The notes under the pieces are model-generated. The model was not told the origin of the DNA. It was given only the letters and a program-made list of their open reading frames with translations, and searched no databases. A stretch of DNA of 64,000 nt from Planktophila grossartii (GTDB taxonomy: Bacteria > Actinomycetota > Actinomycetes > Nanopelagicales > Nanopelagicaceae): positions 1,054,001 through 1,118,000 of the forward strand of contig OZ248345.1 of NCBI GenBank assembly GCA_965234365.1, read 5' to 3'. Position numbers and translations under genes: made by a program. Position 1 is the stretch's first letter. Every line of letters begins with the position of its first letter. Below are positions 51,736-60,642 of this stretch, piece by piece.

Positions 51736-53021
51736 CCTTCAATTCTCTCTAACACTAGAGGCAGACGATTAACCGTTCCACCTTCAACTATTGTGACAGC
51801 GCCTTCAAGAATTTCGAGAGCGCGTTCAAAGCGTGGAGCTTCATCGGTATGCAATGTCATCAGCGGTGAACCTGCAGTGATGTAATCACCAGGCTTTGCA
51901 TGGAGTTCGATACCTGCTCCTGCTTGTACCTTCTCGCCCTGCTTAGAACGTCCTGCGCCTAACCGCCATGCGCTCACGCCGACCTTCATGGCATCCATGG
52001 TTGTAATCGTGCCGCTATTGGCCGCCTTTACAACATGCTGTTCACGAGCAACCGGAAGTGCAGCATCAGGATCTCCGCCTTGTGCGCTAATCATGCGGCG
52101 CCAGTGATCCATTGCGCTTCCATCTTTCAGCGCATCGGCAGGATCTTTTCCGATAATGCCCGCTGCATCAATCATTTCGCGTGCAAGGAGAATCGTTAAT
52201 TCAACAACATCTGCGGGTCCGCCACCTGCAAGGACTTCAACGGATTCGCGAACTTCAAGAGCGTTTCCGGCAGTAAGACCGAGTGGAACATCCATCGCAG
52301 TAACGAGGGCACGTGTCTTTACTCCTGCATCTTTACCAAGTTGCACCATCGTGCGAGCAAGTTCAGATGCCTTTGCAGGATCTGACATAAAGGCGCCAGA
52401 ACCAGTCTTGACGTCGAGAACGAGTGCGGAAGTACCTTCAGCAATCTTCTTACTCATGATGGATGATGCAATGAGAGGTATGGCTTCAACGGTTGCTGTG
52501 ACATCGCGAAGTGCATAGAGCTTCTTATCTGCTGGGGCGAGGCCGGCACCTGCTGCACAAATAACAGCGCCTGTATCTTGCAGAACTTTGAGCATCTCAT
52601 CATTGGTGAGCGATGCGCGCCAACCCGGAATGGATTCGAGTTTGTCGAGAGTTCCACCGGTATGGCCAAGTCCGCGACCTGACAATTGAGGAACTGCTCC
52701 CCCGCATGCTGCAACAAGTGGAGCGAGAGGAAGAGTGATCTTGTCGCCGACGCCACCCGTTGAATGCTTATCTGCAGTTTTGCGATCGAGCTTCGACCAA
52801 TCCATGCGTTCGCCACTATTGATCATGGCGTTGGTCCATCGAGAAATTTCGCGTGAGTTCATACCGTTGAGAAGAATTGCCATAAGGAGCGCTGACATCT
52901 GTTCGTCTGCAACAACTCCACGTGTGTAGGCATCGATGATCCAATCGATTTGTGGATCTGTTAACTCATTACGATCACGCTTCGCCGCAATAATTTCAAC
53001 GGCTGCAAATGGTTCAATCAT
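51732..53021 (-). CDS. deoA: Thymidine/pyrimidine nucleoside phosphorylase
   Basis: A 429-residue phosphorylase. Diagnostic sites: DKHSTGGVGDKITLPLAPL, GRGLGHTGGTLDKLESIPG and SALVLDVKTGSGAFMSDPAKA, the phosphate and base site stretch. It makes deoxyribose-1-P from thymidine or deoxyuridine. It overlaps add and cdd by 4 nt each. Thymidine versus broader pyrimidine specificity cannot be told. Confidence 0.95.
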   Translation of the reverse strand: MIEPFAAVEIIAAKRDRNELTDPQIDWIIDAYTRGVVADEQMSALLMAILLNGMNSREISRWTNAMINSGERMDWSKLDRKTADKHSTGGVGDKITLPLAPLVAACGGAVPQLSGRGLGHTGGTLDKLESIPGWRASLTNDEMLKVLQDTGAVICAAGAGLAPADKKLYALRDVTATVEAIPLIASSIMSKKIAEGTSALVLDVKTGSGAFMSDPAKASELARTMVQLGKDAGVKTRALVTAMDVPLGLTAGNALEVRESVEVLAGGGPADVVELTILLAREMIDAAGIIGKDPADALKDGSAMDHWRRMISAQGGDPDAALPVAREQHVVKAANSGTITTMDAMKVGVSAWRLGAGRSKQGEKVQAGAGIELHAKPGDYITAGSPLMTLHTDEAPRFERALEILEGAVTIVEGGTVNRLPLVLERIEG

Positions 53022-53416
53022 GAAAGGCGTTCGTTCATCTCTTCAGGGCCAAATGCCCATGGAAGTAGGTCGCCAAGAGTTTTGATGCCTTCATTGGTAT
53101 CCATCTGAAGTTTCGATCCGCCATGCTCTTGGAGCAACTGGCGACAGCGCCCGCATGGCATCAATGGATTACCTGCAATATCTACACATGCAAAAGCCAC
53201 AAGGCGTCCGCCTCCGGTAGCTATGAGGTTGGATACCAAACCACATTCAGCGCAGAGAGTGAGTCCGTAGCTAGCATTTTCAACATTGCACCCAGTGATG
53301 ATGCGACCATCATCGACAAGAGCAGCCACGCCTACTGGAAACTTTGAATACGGCGCATATGCCTTCTTCATTGCACCGAGCGCTTCAGCGCGCAGTAATT
53401 CCCAATTGATCTCCAT
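53018..53416 (-). CDS. cdd: Cytidine deaminase
   Basis: A 132-residue zinc enzyme converting (deoxy)cytidine to (deoxy)uridine. Zinc/catalytic motifs are GCNVENASYGLTLCAE and MPCGRCRQLLQEHGG. It overlaps the upstream permease by 1 nt (TAATG) and deoA by 4 nt (ATGA). In this chain its product feeds deoA directly. Confidence 0.96.
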   Translation of the reverse strand: MEINWELLRAEALGAMKKAYAPYSKFPVGVAALVDDGRIITGCNVENASYGLTLCAECGLVSNLIATGGGRLVAFACVDIAGNPLMPCGRCRQLLQEHGGSKLQMDTNEGIKTLGDLLPWAFGPEEMNERLS

Positions 53417-54693
53417 TAGTGCGAACCGCCTCCGCGTTTATAGGCAACGCCATCGGCAGCCGGTGCCCGAACTTTTCCGACAAAGCCAGAGACAGCGATG
53501 ATTGTTGCTACATATGGCGCCATCAACATAAATTCAGATGGAATTGGTGTTCCGGTAATTGTCAGAAGTCCTTGCAAGTTATCTGCAAAGCCAAAGATGA
53601 GAGCTGCAGCGACTGCGCCAAGGGGGCTCCAGCGACCGAAGATAAGTGCAGCAAGTGCGATAAAGCCCTTACCCGCAGTCATCTCCTTGCTAAAGGAACC
53701 CACTGCGCCGAGTGTGAAGAATGCTCCACCAAGTCCTGCAACTGCGCCAGCAATGAGCACGTTGCGGAAGCGAATCTTGTTGACATCGATACCGACAGAT
53801 TCTGCGGCAGTTGGGTGTTCGCCAACGGAACGAGTACGTAGCCCCCACTTAGATTTAAAAAGAGCAATATGAATGATGATCACGGCAACGTACATGAGGT
53901 AGACGATGATGCTCTGGCTAAAGAAGATCGGTCCTATAACGGGAATCTTCGAGAGCAGCGGAATCTCAATAGGTGCAAAGGTTCCTCCTGAGTTCCATGT
54001 TGATTGGTATGGAATCAAGAGCTTCTTGTAGAGGAAGTTGGTGAGTCCGATAACTAGAACATTGAGGACGAATCCGAGTACTACTTGGTCAATTCCATAT
54101 TTGATTGCAAATACTGCAAGGAGCCATGCGATGGCAGCTCCTGCAAAAGGGGCCACGAGAAGGCCCGCAATCTTGTTCTGGGTAAGTGATGCAATGACGC
54201 CGGACATAAATGCGCCTGCAAGAAGCTGTCCTTCAATAGCGATATTGATGACGCCTGAGCGTTCAGAAAGTACACCTGCCATTGCGCCGAAGATCAGTGG
54301 AACAGAGAGGAAGAGCGCTCCTTGAAGAAGCCCGGTAAAGGGAATGAACTTTCCAGCTGCTGCCCAGCAGAGGAATGACATGAGAAATGATGCGCCGAAG
54401 AGTGCGCTGGCGGCACGGATTGTCTTACGTGCGCGGAATTGCAGGGTAGCGATTGCCACTGCAAGTAGTGCAATGACGGAGAAGAGAAGTGCCCCGCTCT
54501 TTGAGTTAACGATGATCTCTTTTGCAAGGACCCACTCATTTCCAAGGACAAAGCTATATGTGACGGGTTGTCCGGTCTTAGGAAGTATTCCGAAGATGGC
54601 GAGTGCAAAGGCACCGAGTCCTGCCATGGTGATGATTCCGCGCTTGCGGCGACGTTCAGGCGCAGAGAGCGCGCGTACTTCGACGGTACTCAT
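53416..54693 (-). CDS. Nucleoside ABC transporter permease (second)
   Basis: A 425-residue inner-membrane protein of the BMP-associated branched family (NupQ/YufQ-like), with about ten helices. Typical stretches are AGVLSERSGVINIAIEGQLLAG and GSFSKEMTAGKGFIALAALIFG. ATG 54693 overlaps the stop of the first permease (TAATG); the frame goes on to 54705. It works with the second permease, ATPase and BMP proteins to import nucleosides. Confidence 0.92.
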   Translation of the reverse strand: MSTVEVRALSAPERRRKRGIITMAGLGAFALAIFGILPKTGQPVTYSFVLGNEWVLAKEIIVNSKSGALLFSVIALLAVAIATLQFRARKTIRAASALFGASFLMSFLCWAAAGKFIPFTGLLQGALFLSVPLIFGAMAGVLSERSGVINIAIEGQLLAGAFMSGVIASLTQNKIAGLLVAPFAGAAIAWLLAVFAIKYGIDQVVLGFVLNVLVIGLTNFLYKKLLIPYQSTWNSGGTFAPIEIPLLSKIPVIGPIFFSQSIIVYLMYVAVIIIHIALFKSKWGLRTRSVGEHPTAAESVGIDVNKIRFRNVLIAGAVAGLGGAFFTLGAVGSFSKEMTAGKGFIALAALIFGRWSPLGAVAAALIFGFADNLQGLLTITGTPIPSEFMLMAPYVATIIAVSGFVGKVRAPAADGVAYKRGGGSH

Positions 54694-55844
54694 TAACCAT
54701 TCCATCCCTTCGAAGCTACGGTTTCGCCTTCATCGACGTTCTTTAGACGGAAGAGAGATTTAATCAGCGCAGGTGCTGCGATGAAGAGAACTACAAGCGC
54801 TTGAATAACGAGGACGAGATCCAGCGGTGTTTCAGTACTTGCCTGCATGGTGAGACCACCAGCGCGAAGTGCACCGAAGAGTAGGGCTGCAAAGACGGTT
54901 CCGATAGGAGTTGCGCGACCAAGAAGTGCAACGGTGATCGCATCGAATCCGAAGCTTCCACCAACACCTGCGGTCATTGCAGGCTCTGAACCAAGAATTT
55001 GAACAGCGCCACCGAGACCAGCAAGTGCGCCAGCAATAAACATCACTGATGTAGTGACTCGAGCAACTGAGATACCTGCAGTACGTGATGCTGCTGCATT
55101 TGCACCGACTGCACGGAAACGGAAACCCCATGTGCTTCGGTTAAGCAACCACCAGATTGCTGCAGCTGCGACAAGGGCGACAATAAATCCAAGGTTTGCA
55201 CGAAGTTCGGAGCCGAAGAGATGTGGCAGACGTGCACTCATCTTTACCTCAGGTGCCAGTGGATCTTGGCGGCCGGGCCGTAAGAAAGCAGTAGTACTCA
55301 GTAGCCAGAGCAAGAAGTAGCCTGCAACGTAGTTGAGCATGATGGTGACAATCACTTCGTGTGCCCCTGTGCGTGCTTTCAGAAGGCCAACGAAACCACC
55401 ATAGAGCCCGGCAAAGAGCATCGCTGCGGCGATGGCTGCAATTGCATGAATTCCAGTGGGGAGATCGAAGGTGAAGCCAACCCAGCTTGCACCGATTGCT
55501 CCAGCAATGAATTGGCCTTGCGCGCCGATATTAAAGAGGCCGGCACGGAATGCGAGTGCGACGGAGAGACCGGTAAGAATAAGTGGCGAAGCAGCGACGA
55601 GTGTTTCAGAGAGTGGATAGAAACCCTGGAAGAAATGTCCTTCTGCTAAACGTGGATCGAAGATTGATCCACGGAAGAGCGCCCAATACGCATTACCCGC
55701 AGTTGATAGACCCTTTGAGAGCATAGAGAGTGGATTGCCCTTGAGTGCCAAGACTGTTGAATCGGAGAAGGCGACAAGAAGACCACTGACGAAGAGCGCC
55801 ATCGCAAAGGAGAGCGCAGGAAGGATGAGTTTCTTTAACTTCAT
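54693..55844 (-). CDS. Nucleoside ABC transporter permease (first)
   Basis: A 383-residue permease with about ten helices (NupP/YufP-like). It has VALAFRAGLFNIGAQGQFIAGA, the family's conserved cytoplasmic loop, and GVGGSFGFDAITVALLGRATP. It overlaps the ATPase gene by 4 nt. A highly hydrophobic, Ala-rich sequence and short cytoplasmic loops agree with the family. Confidence 0.92.
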   Translation of the reverse strand: MKLKKLILPALSFAMALFVSGLLVAFSDSTVLALKGNPLSMLSKGLSTAGNAYWALFRGSIFDPRLAEGHFFQGFYPLSETLVAASPLILTGLSVALAFRAGLFNIGAQGQFIAGAIGASWVGFTFDLPTGIHAIAAIAAAMLFAGLYGGFVGLLKARTGAHEVIVTIMLNYVAGYFLLWLLSTTAFLRPGRQDPLAPEVKMSARLPHLFGSELRANLGFIVALVAAAAIWWLLNRSTWGFRFRAVGANAAASRTAGISVARVTTSVMFIAGALAGLGGAVQILGSEPAMTAGVGGSFGFDAITVALLGRATPIGTVFAALLFGALRAGGLTMQASTETPLDLVLVIQALVVLFIAAPALIKSLFRLKNVDEGETVASKGWNG

Positions 55845-57340
55845 GGCTTTACTCCCGCCATCAAGAGACCGAGGTCTTCGCGAGAAGTTGTGGCTGGAAC
55901 AATTGCAATAAATTCTCCACGATACATAACGGCGATGCGATCAGCGAGTGCTGAAACTTCATCTAACTCGGTACTAAAGAGCAATACGGCACGGCCAGAA
56001 TCGCGTTCAGTGATGATGCGCTCATGGACAAATTCAATGGAGCCGACATCAAGTCCGCGCGTTGGCTGTGAAGCGACAACAAGTTTTACCGGGCGAGAAA
56101 GTTCGCGAGCAAGAACAACTTTCTGCTTATTGCCACCTGAAAGAGATGATGCAGTGTCTTTAGAGGACTGGGTGCGGATATCGAATTCTGCGATGCGCTT
56201 CTCAGCTTCTTGAGCAACAACTGTTGGTGAAATTACAGGACCCTTTGCATACGGTGGCAGATCATGGAGATCGAGAATCAAATTCTCTTCGATACTAAAT
56301 GAACCAATAAGGCCATCTTCTTCACGTGATTCAGGGACAAATGCGATACCTGCATGAAGGGCTTCGCGCACTGAAGACTTGGTGATATCGACGCCATCGA
56401 GAGAGATAGTGCCGTGCACATGTTCTTGTAATCCAACAATTGCTTCTGCAAGCTCTGATTGGCCATTGCCTTGCACGCCAGCAACTGCAAGAACTTCACC
56501 GGTTCGCAGTTCGAAGGAGACGTTCTTAACGAGTGAGCGACCTGTGTGATCTGAAATATTGAGATTCTTCACATCGAGCATGACCTTGCCGAGCTCAGGA
56601 GTTTTCTTCTCGACATCGAGCGATACGGGACGTCCGACCATGAGGGATGCGAGCTCTTCCTGCGAAGCAGATGGAGATGCCGTGCCAACAACCTTGCCGC
56701 GGCGAATGATGGTGATCTTGTCCGCTGCTTCTTTTACCTCACGAAGTTTGTGGGTAATAAAGACAATCGAAGTTCCGCGCTCTTTCAGCTTCTTCATATT
56801 GCGAAGAAGTTCGTCTGTCTCTTGTGGAGTAAGTACCGCCGTCGGTTCGTCGAGAATCAGAACTTTTGCATCATAGATAAGTGCTCGAATGATTTCCACG
56901 CGCTGTTGTAGGCCAACGGGAAGATTCTCTACAAGAGCATCGGGGTCAATATCAAAGTTGAACTCTGCAGAAACACGGAGAATCTCTTTACGGGCTGCTT
57001 CAAGATCAAGGAGACCCGGCCCCTTTGTCTTCTCGTGCCCAAGGACAATATTTTCGGCCACTGTGAAAACCGGAATCAACATAAAGTGCTGATGGACCAT
57101 TCCGATACCAGCAGCTAAAGCATCGAGAGGTGAATCGATCGAGACAACCTTGCCGTCGACGCTAATCGTTCCTTCGTCTGGCGAAAGAAGACCGTAGACG
57201 ATATTCATTAGCGTTGATTTACCTGCACCATTTTCGCCAAGGATGGCGTGAATTTCGCCGTTGCCTACTGCGAGGTCGATGGAATCATTTGCGGTGAGGG
57301 ACCCAAAGCGCTTTGTTATTCCGCGCAATTCGAGTGACAT
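55841..57340 (-). CDS. Nucleoside ABC transporter ATPase (tandem domains)
   Basis: A 499-residue protein with two ABC domains in one chain. First: ILGENGAGKSTLMNIVYG, VENLPVGLQQRVEIIRAL, VLILDEPTAVLTPQETDE. Second: AVAGVQGNGQSELAEAIVG with an atypical Walker A, SLSGGNKQKVVLARELS and VVASQPTRGLDVGSIEF. This is the RbsA/NupO layout; only the first site is likely fully active. It lies downstream of a strong terminator behind the BMP gene. Confidence 0.93.
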   Translation of the reverse strand: MSLELRGITKRFGSLTANDSIDLAVGNGEIHAILGENGAGKSTLMNIVYGLLSPDEGTISVDGKVVSIDSPLDALAAGIGMVHQHFMLIPVFTVAENIVLGHEKTKGPGLLDLEAARKEILRVSAEFNFDIDPDALVENLPVGLQQRVEIIRALIYDAKVLILDEPTAVLTPQETDELLRNMKKLKERGTSIVFITHKLREVKEAADKITIIRRGKVVGTASPSASQEELASLMVGRPVSLDVEKKTPELGKVMLDVKNLNISDHTGRSLVKNVSFELRTGEVLAVAGVQGNGQSELAEAIVGLQEHVHGTISLDGVDITKSSVREALHAGIAFVPESREEDGLIGSFSIEENLILDLHDLPPYAKGPVISPTVVAQEAEKRIAEFDIRTQSSKDTASSLSGGNKQKVVLARELSRPVKLVVASQPTRGLDVGSIEFVHERIITERDSGRAVLLFSTELDEVSALADRIAVMYRGEFIAIVPATTSREDLGLLMAGVKP

Positions 57341-57390
57341 GTGCGTAAATCTACTAGTTTTATTGAAGTTTAGAAAGTTAAATGAAAAGA

Positions 57391-57424
57391 AAGATGGGCT
57401 AGCACCGAAGCGCTAGCCCATCTT
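57391..57424 (-). terminator. Strong intrinsic terminator between the BMP gene and the ABC ATPase
   Basis: A perfect 13-bp stem (AAGATGGGCTAGC with GCTAGCCCATCTT, loop 8 nt). On the minus strand it is followed by TCTTTTC, a partial U-tract, 22 nt after the BMP stop. Outer ACTAGTTTTA / TAAAACTAGT repeats flank it. It would lower transporter expression relative to the binding protein. Confidence 0.8.
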
Positions 57425-57445
57425 TGTAAAACTAGTTTTAGCTAA

Positions 57446-58507
57446 TTACTTAGCTGAAACCTTTCCGCTGCGAATATCGTTACCGAGCTTTGTAACTTCG
57501 GTGCGAAGTGCAGTTGGGACCTTACGGATCAAGTCATGGTAAGGAGCAAGGAATGTTCCTGCATTCTTGAGGTTTCCGTTGTAGCCAGTTGATGAGAACT
57601 TTCCAGCGTTTTCATCTGCAATGACAGACTGAACTGAAGTTCCAACACCCTTAACTACTGAAGTCAAAAGTACTGACTTGTACTGTGGTGCTGCGATGAA
57701 TCCATCTGTATCAACCCAGATAACAACTGACTTCTTTGAAGTCATTGAGTTACCAGCTGTTGCTCCACCAAGACCACCAGCGACAGGGAAGATTACATCT
57801 GCACCCTGCTGCTCGAAGTTCTTGGAGATCTGAAGGGCCTTAGCTGAATCAGAGAATCCGCCTACGAATGTTCCGTCCTTCTTAGCTGTATCCCAACCAA
57901 GAATTGCGACTGACTTGCCCTTTGCCTTGTTGTAGTGAGCTACACCCTTAGCGAAGCCATCCATGAAGATTGTGACTGGTGGAATGTTAAGTCCGCCGTA
58001 TGTTGCAACCTTGCCGGTCTTTGAAACGCCAGCTGCGAGGTAACCAGCCTGGAATGCTGATTCATTTGTTGAGAACTCAAGTGGCTTGAGGTTTGCAAAC
58101 TTTGTACCTGGGTAGACAGAACCGTCTGCACCGTGATCTTGTCCATCCTGATCAACGATTGCAAAGTGAACTGTTGGGTTTGCCTTAGCAGCAGCAACGA
58201 TTGCGCCGTTGATAAGGAAGCCAACGCCAACGATAATGTTGCACTTCTCGTCTACAAGCTTCTTAATGTTTGGTGCGTAGTCAGCATCTGTTGTTGCAGC
58301 AAGGTACTTAACAGTGATGTTCTTATTTGCCTTTGCTGCAGCCTGTGCGCCTGCCCAAGCTGATGCGTTAAATGACTTGTCGTCAACGCCGCCTGTATCG
58401 AGTGCAAGACATGCCTTTGTTGCGTTAGCAGCGGTTGCAGCTGGAGCTGCACCGAATGCAAGAGCTGCAGCAGCGAAAACTGCTACAAACTTAATTGTCT
58501 TCTTCAA
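57446..58507 (-). CDS. BMP-family nucleoside-binding protein (first)
   Basis: A 353-residue solute-binding protein of the BMP/PnrA family. It has a signal peptide (KKTIKFVAVFAAAALAFGAAP, cut near TAA) and then ACLALDTGGVDDKSFNASAW. Further marks are IVGVGFLINGAIVAAAKANP, ATYGGLNIPPVTIFMDGF and a later VVIWVDTDGF. The start is TTG 58507, with Shine-Dalgarno GGAGG 5 nt before. It has no lipobox Cys. It is the partner for the ABC genes downstream. Confidence 0.9.
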   Translation of the reverse strand: MKKTIKFVAVFAAAALAFGAAPAATAANATKACLALDTGGVDDKSFNASAWAGAQAAAKANKNITVKYLAATTDADYAPNIKKLVDEKCNIIVGVGFLINGAIVAAAKANPTVHFAIVDQDGQDHGADGSVYPGTKFANLKPLEFSTNESAFQAGYLAAGVSKTGKVATYGGLNIPPVTIFMDGFAKGVAHYNKAKGKSVAILGWDTAKKDGTFVGGFSDSAKALQISKNFEQQGADVIFPVAGGLGGATAGNSMTSKKSVVIWVDTDGFIAAPQYKSVLLTSVVKGVGTSVQSVIADENAGKFSSTGYNGNLKNAGTFLAPYHDLIRKVPTALRTEVTKLGNDIRSGKVSAK

Positions 58508-58546
58508 GGTTTCCTCCAAGGAATAAATGGGTGGTTCGTGAGTGTG

Positions 58547-58576
58547 AGCCTAGTAGTGAGCGTAGAAAATCAACAA
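58547..58576 (-). promoter_or_regulatory. Promoter candidate of the first BMP gene
   Basis: TTGTTG (58571-58576) and TAGGCT (58547-58552) with an 18-bp spacer on the minus strand, giving a leader of about 35 nt before the GGAGG ribosome site. This gap of 136 bp holds nothing else that I recognise. Confidence 0.45.
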
Positions 58577-58643
58577 AAGACTCAGGTTAATTTTGAGGTG
58601 TGGCTTGTAACAATTGGGGAAACTCTCAAGTTGAACTTTAAAG

Positions 58644-59630
58644 CTAGGCGGGAATTTTCTCCGCGGTAGCAGCTGCGATGTTAATTGAGCCACTCAGCGC
58701 AGAAAGCTCCTTGGATCGGATGGTGAATTCAATGCCTCCACCAGTGATGCCATACCGACGTCCGTAAATGCCGGCGTCGGCATCAAGAATGTCGAGGTAC
58801 TGCTTCTTCGCAGCGGAGAGCGCGATGATGTCGTAGATTGCTTTATCTACGCGCTTCACAACAGATGCAATCAGAAATTTCTTGGTCGCACTTGTGACCG
58901 TGATGTACTGATCGGGTTCGACATTGATGAGTCCGATATTCGAACCCTTCTTCTTCGCATTACGAGCAACGATTACTTTAAATACTTCGGAGTCAGATCC
59001 TTGAGTTGCTACAAAGAGAACATCTGCACCCGCATCAATTACTTGGTTGGTCGCAGCTGAGTAAGAGCCTGAAACGTATTTAACGATTGGGATGACCTTC
59101 TTCTTACTTGCAAATACTCCCGCAGAGAACCCATCTTTATAGATATCTGCTTGCTCAGGATTCGCAATCATCGCGACTTTGCCCGTCTTGCTCACTTGAG
59201 CTGCGCTAAATCCAGCAAGGTAGGCGCCTTGAGTATTTGCGAAGATCACTGACGTCACATTGAGGGCGGCAACGCTTGCATCATTGATGATGGCGAAATG
59301 CGTGTTGGGAAATTCGATAGATAGCGCCTGAAGTGTTGAGGCATAACCTGCTCCGATAGCAATGATGGGGTTGCAACCCTTTGTAATGAGAGAGCGAATA
59401 CGCTTTTCACGATCAGCGCTGGTTCCATCCGTTACGACAGCTTCGAGATTGAAATCAAATTGTTTCTGAGCTTTATCGAGACCTGCAGCAGAAGCATCAT
59501 TAAATGACTTATCGCCGCGTCCGCCGATGTCGTATGCCACTCCCACGCTGAGCTGCGTTGCTGCCTGTGCAGGTACTGAGAGAAGTGAACCTCCGAGTAC
59601 TACCGCAAGGAGGAGTGCGCGAATCTTCAT
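58644..59630 (-). CDS. BMP-family binding protein (second, diverged)
   Basis: A 328-residue secreted protein (signal KIRALLLAVVLGGSLLSVPAQA). It matches BMP members at SVGVAYDIGGRGDKSFNDAS, KGCNPIIAIGAGYASTLQAL and VEPDQYITVTSATKKFLIAS, so the fold is the same as in the first. Its binding region differs from the first, so another nucleoside or purine ligand is possible. It overlaps trpS by 1 nt (TAATG). Confidence 0.88.
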   Translation of the reverse strand: MKIRALLLAVVLGGSLLSVPAQAATQLSVGVAYDIGGRGDKSFNDASAAGLDKAQKQFDFNLEAVVTDGTSADREKRIRSLITKGCNPIIAIGAGYASTLQALSIEFPNTHFAIINDASVAALNVTSVIFANTQGAYLAGFSAAQVSKTGKVAMIANPEQADIYKDGFSAGVFASKKKVIPIVKYVSGSYSAATNQVIDAGADVLFVATQGSDSEVFKVIVARNAKKKGSNIGLINVEPDQYITVTSATKKFLIASVVKRVDKAIYDIIALSAAKKQYLDILDADAGIYGRRYGITGGGIEFTIRSKELSALSGSINIAAATAEKIPA

Positions 59631-60622
59631 TAGAGGACGACGCCCAAGTTCTTGTAAGTAGAGTCAATAGTCTGCTGAGCGACAGCTCGTGCCTTCTCAG
59701 AGCCTTGATGCAAAATATCGAGAAGATGCTTTTCATCTTCAAGAAGTTCCATCGCCGTCGCACGTATTGGGCGAAGGTATTCGACAACGACCTCAGCAAC
59801 TGCTGATTTAAAGTCTCCGTAGCCCTTGCCTTCAAATTCATTTTCAAGTTCAGCGATTGTGCGACCTGAGAGCGCTGAATGGATTGTGAGGAGATTGCTA
59901 ATACCGGGTTTTTCAGCGACGTCGTACTTAACTTCGCGACCAGCATCAGTCATGGCGCTCTTAATCTTCTTGAGGTTGGCTTCGGGTGTATCCATGATTT
60001 CGATAACGCCAGCCACTGCACCAGAAGATTTACTCATCTTCGCAGTTGGCTCTTGAATATCGTTGATCTTGGCCGCAGTCTTTAAAATATAGGCCTCAGG
60101 GAGTTGGAAAGTCTGTCCGTAGCGCGCATTGAAACGACCTGCAAGATCGCGAGTGAGTTCGATGTGCTGACGTTGATCTTCACCGACAGGTACGTAGTGC
60201 GCTTGGTAAAGAAGAATGTCTGCAGCTTGCAACATCGGATAGGTAAAGAGTCCTACGCGCGCAGAGTCAGCGCCAGCCTTGGAGGATTTATCTTTAAATT
60301 GAGTCATGCGACTTGCTTCACCGAAACCAGTGAGACATTCCATAATCCAACCCAATTGATTGTGCTGGGGAACTTGAGACTGCACAAAAAGTGTGGATTT
60401 CTCTGGTGAGATACCGAGAGCCAAGAGCTGCGCCGCAGATGCGAGTGTGCGCTTGCGAAGAAGTGCGGGGTCTGTCTCAACGGTGAGGGCGTGGAGATCG
60501 ACGATGCAGTAAAAAGCATCGTGGCCATCTTGAAGCTCAACCCACTGCTTTACGGCACCGAGGTAATTACCGAGGTGGAAAGAGTCACTGGTTGGCTGAA
60601 TGCCAGAGAGAACGCGCTTCAT
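59630..60622 (-). CDS. trpS: Tryptophanyl-tRNA synthetase
   Basis: A 330-residue class I synthetase. Motifs: SGIQPTSDSFHLGNYLGAV (HIGH variant), VGEDQRQHIELTRDLAGRF and AKMSKSSGAVAG (KMSKS). It follows the CorC gene on the same strand; the second BMP gene follows by TAATG. A GAGAAT hexamer 7 nt before the ATG is a weak -10 candidate. Confidence 0.96.
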   Translation of the reverse strand: MKRVLSGIQPTSDSFHLGNYLGAVKQWVELQDGHDAFYCIVDLHALTVETDPALLRKRTLASAAQLLALGISPEKSTLFVQSQVPQHNQLGWIMECLTGFGEASRMTQFKDKSSKAGADSARVGLFTYPMLQAADILLYQAHYVPVGEDQRQHIELTRDLAGRFNARYGQTFQLPEAYILKTAAKINDIQEPTAKMSKSSGAVAGVIEIMDTPEANLKKIKSAMTDAGREVKYDVAEKPGISNLLTIHSALSGRTIAELENEFEGKGYGDFKSAVAEVVVEYLRPIRATAMELLEDEKHLLDILHQGSEKARAVAQQTIDSTYKNLGVVL

Positions 60623-60642
60623 GGTTGTAATTCTCGCACGCC

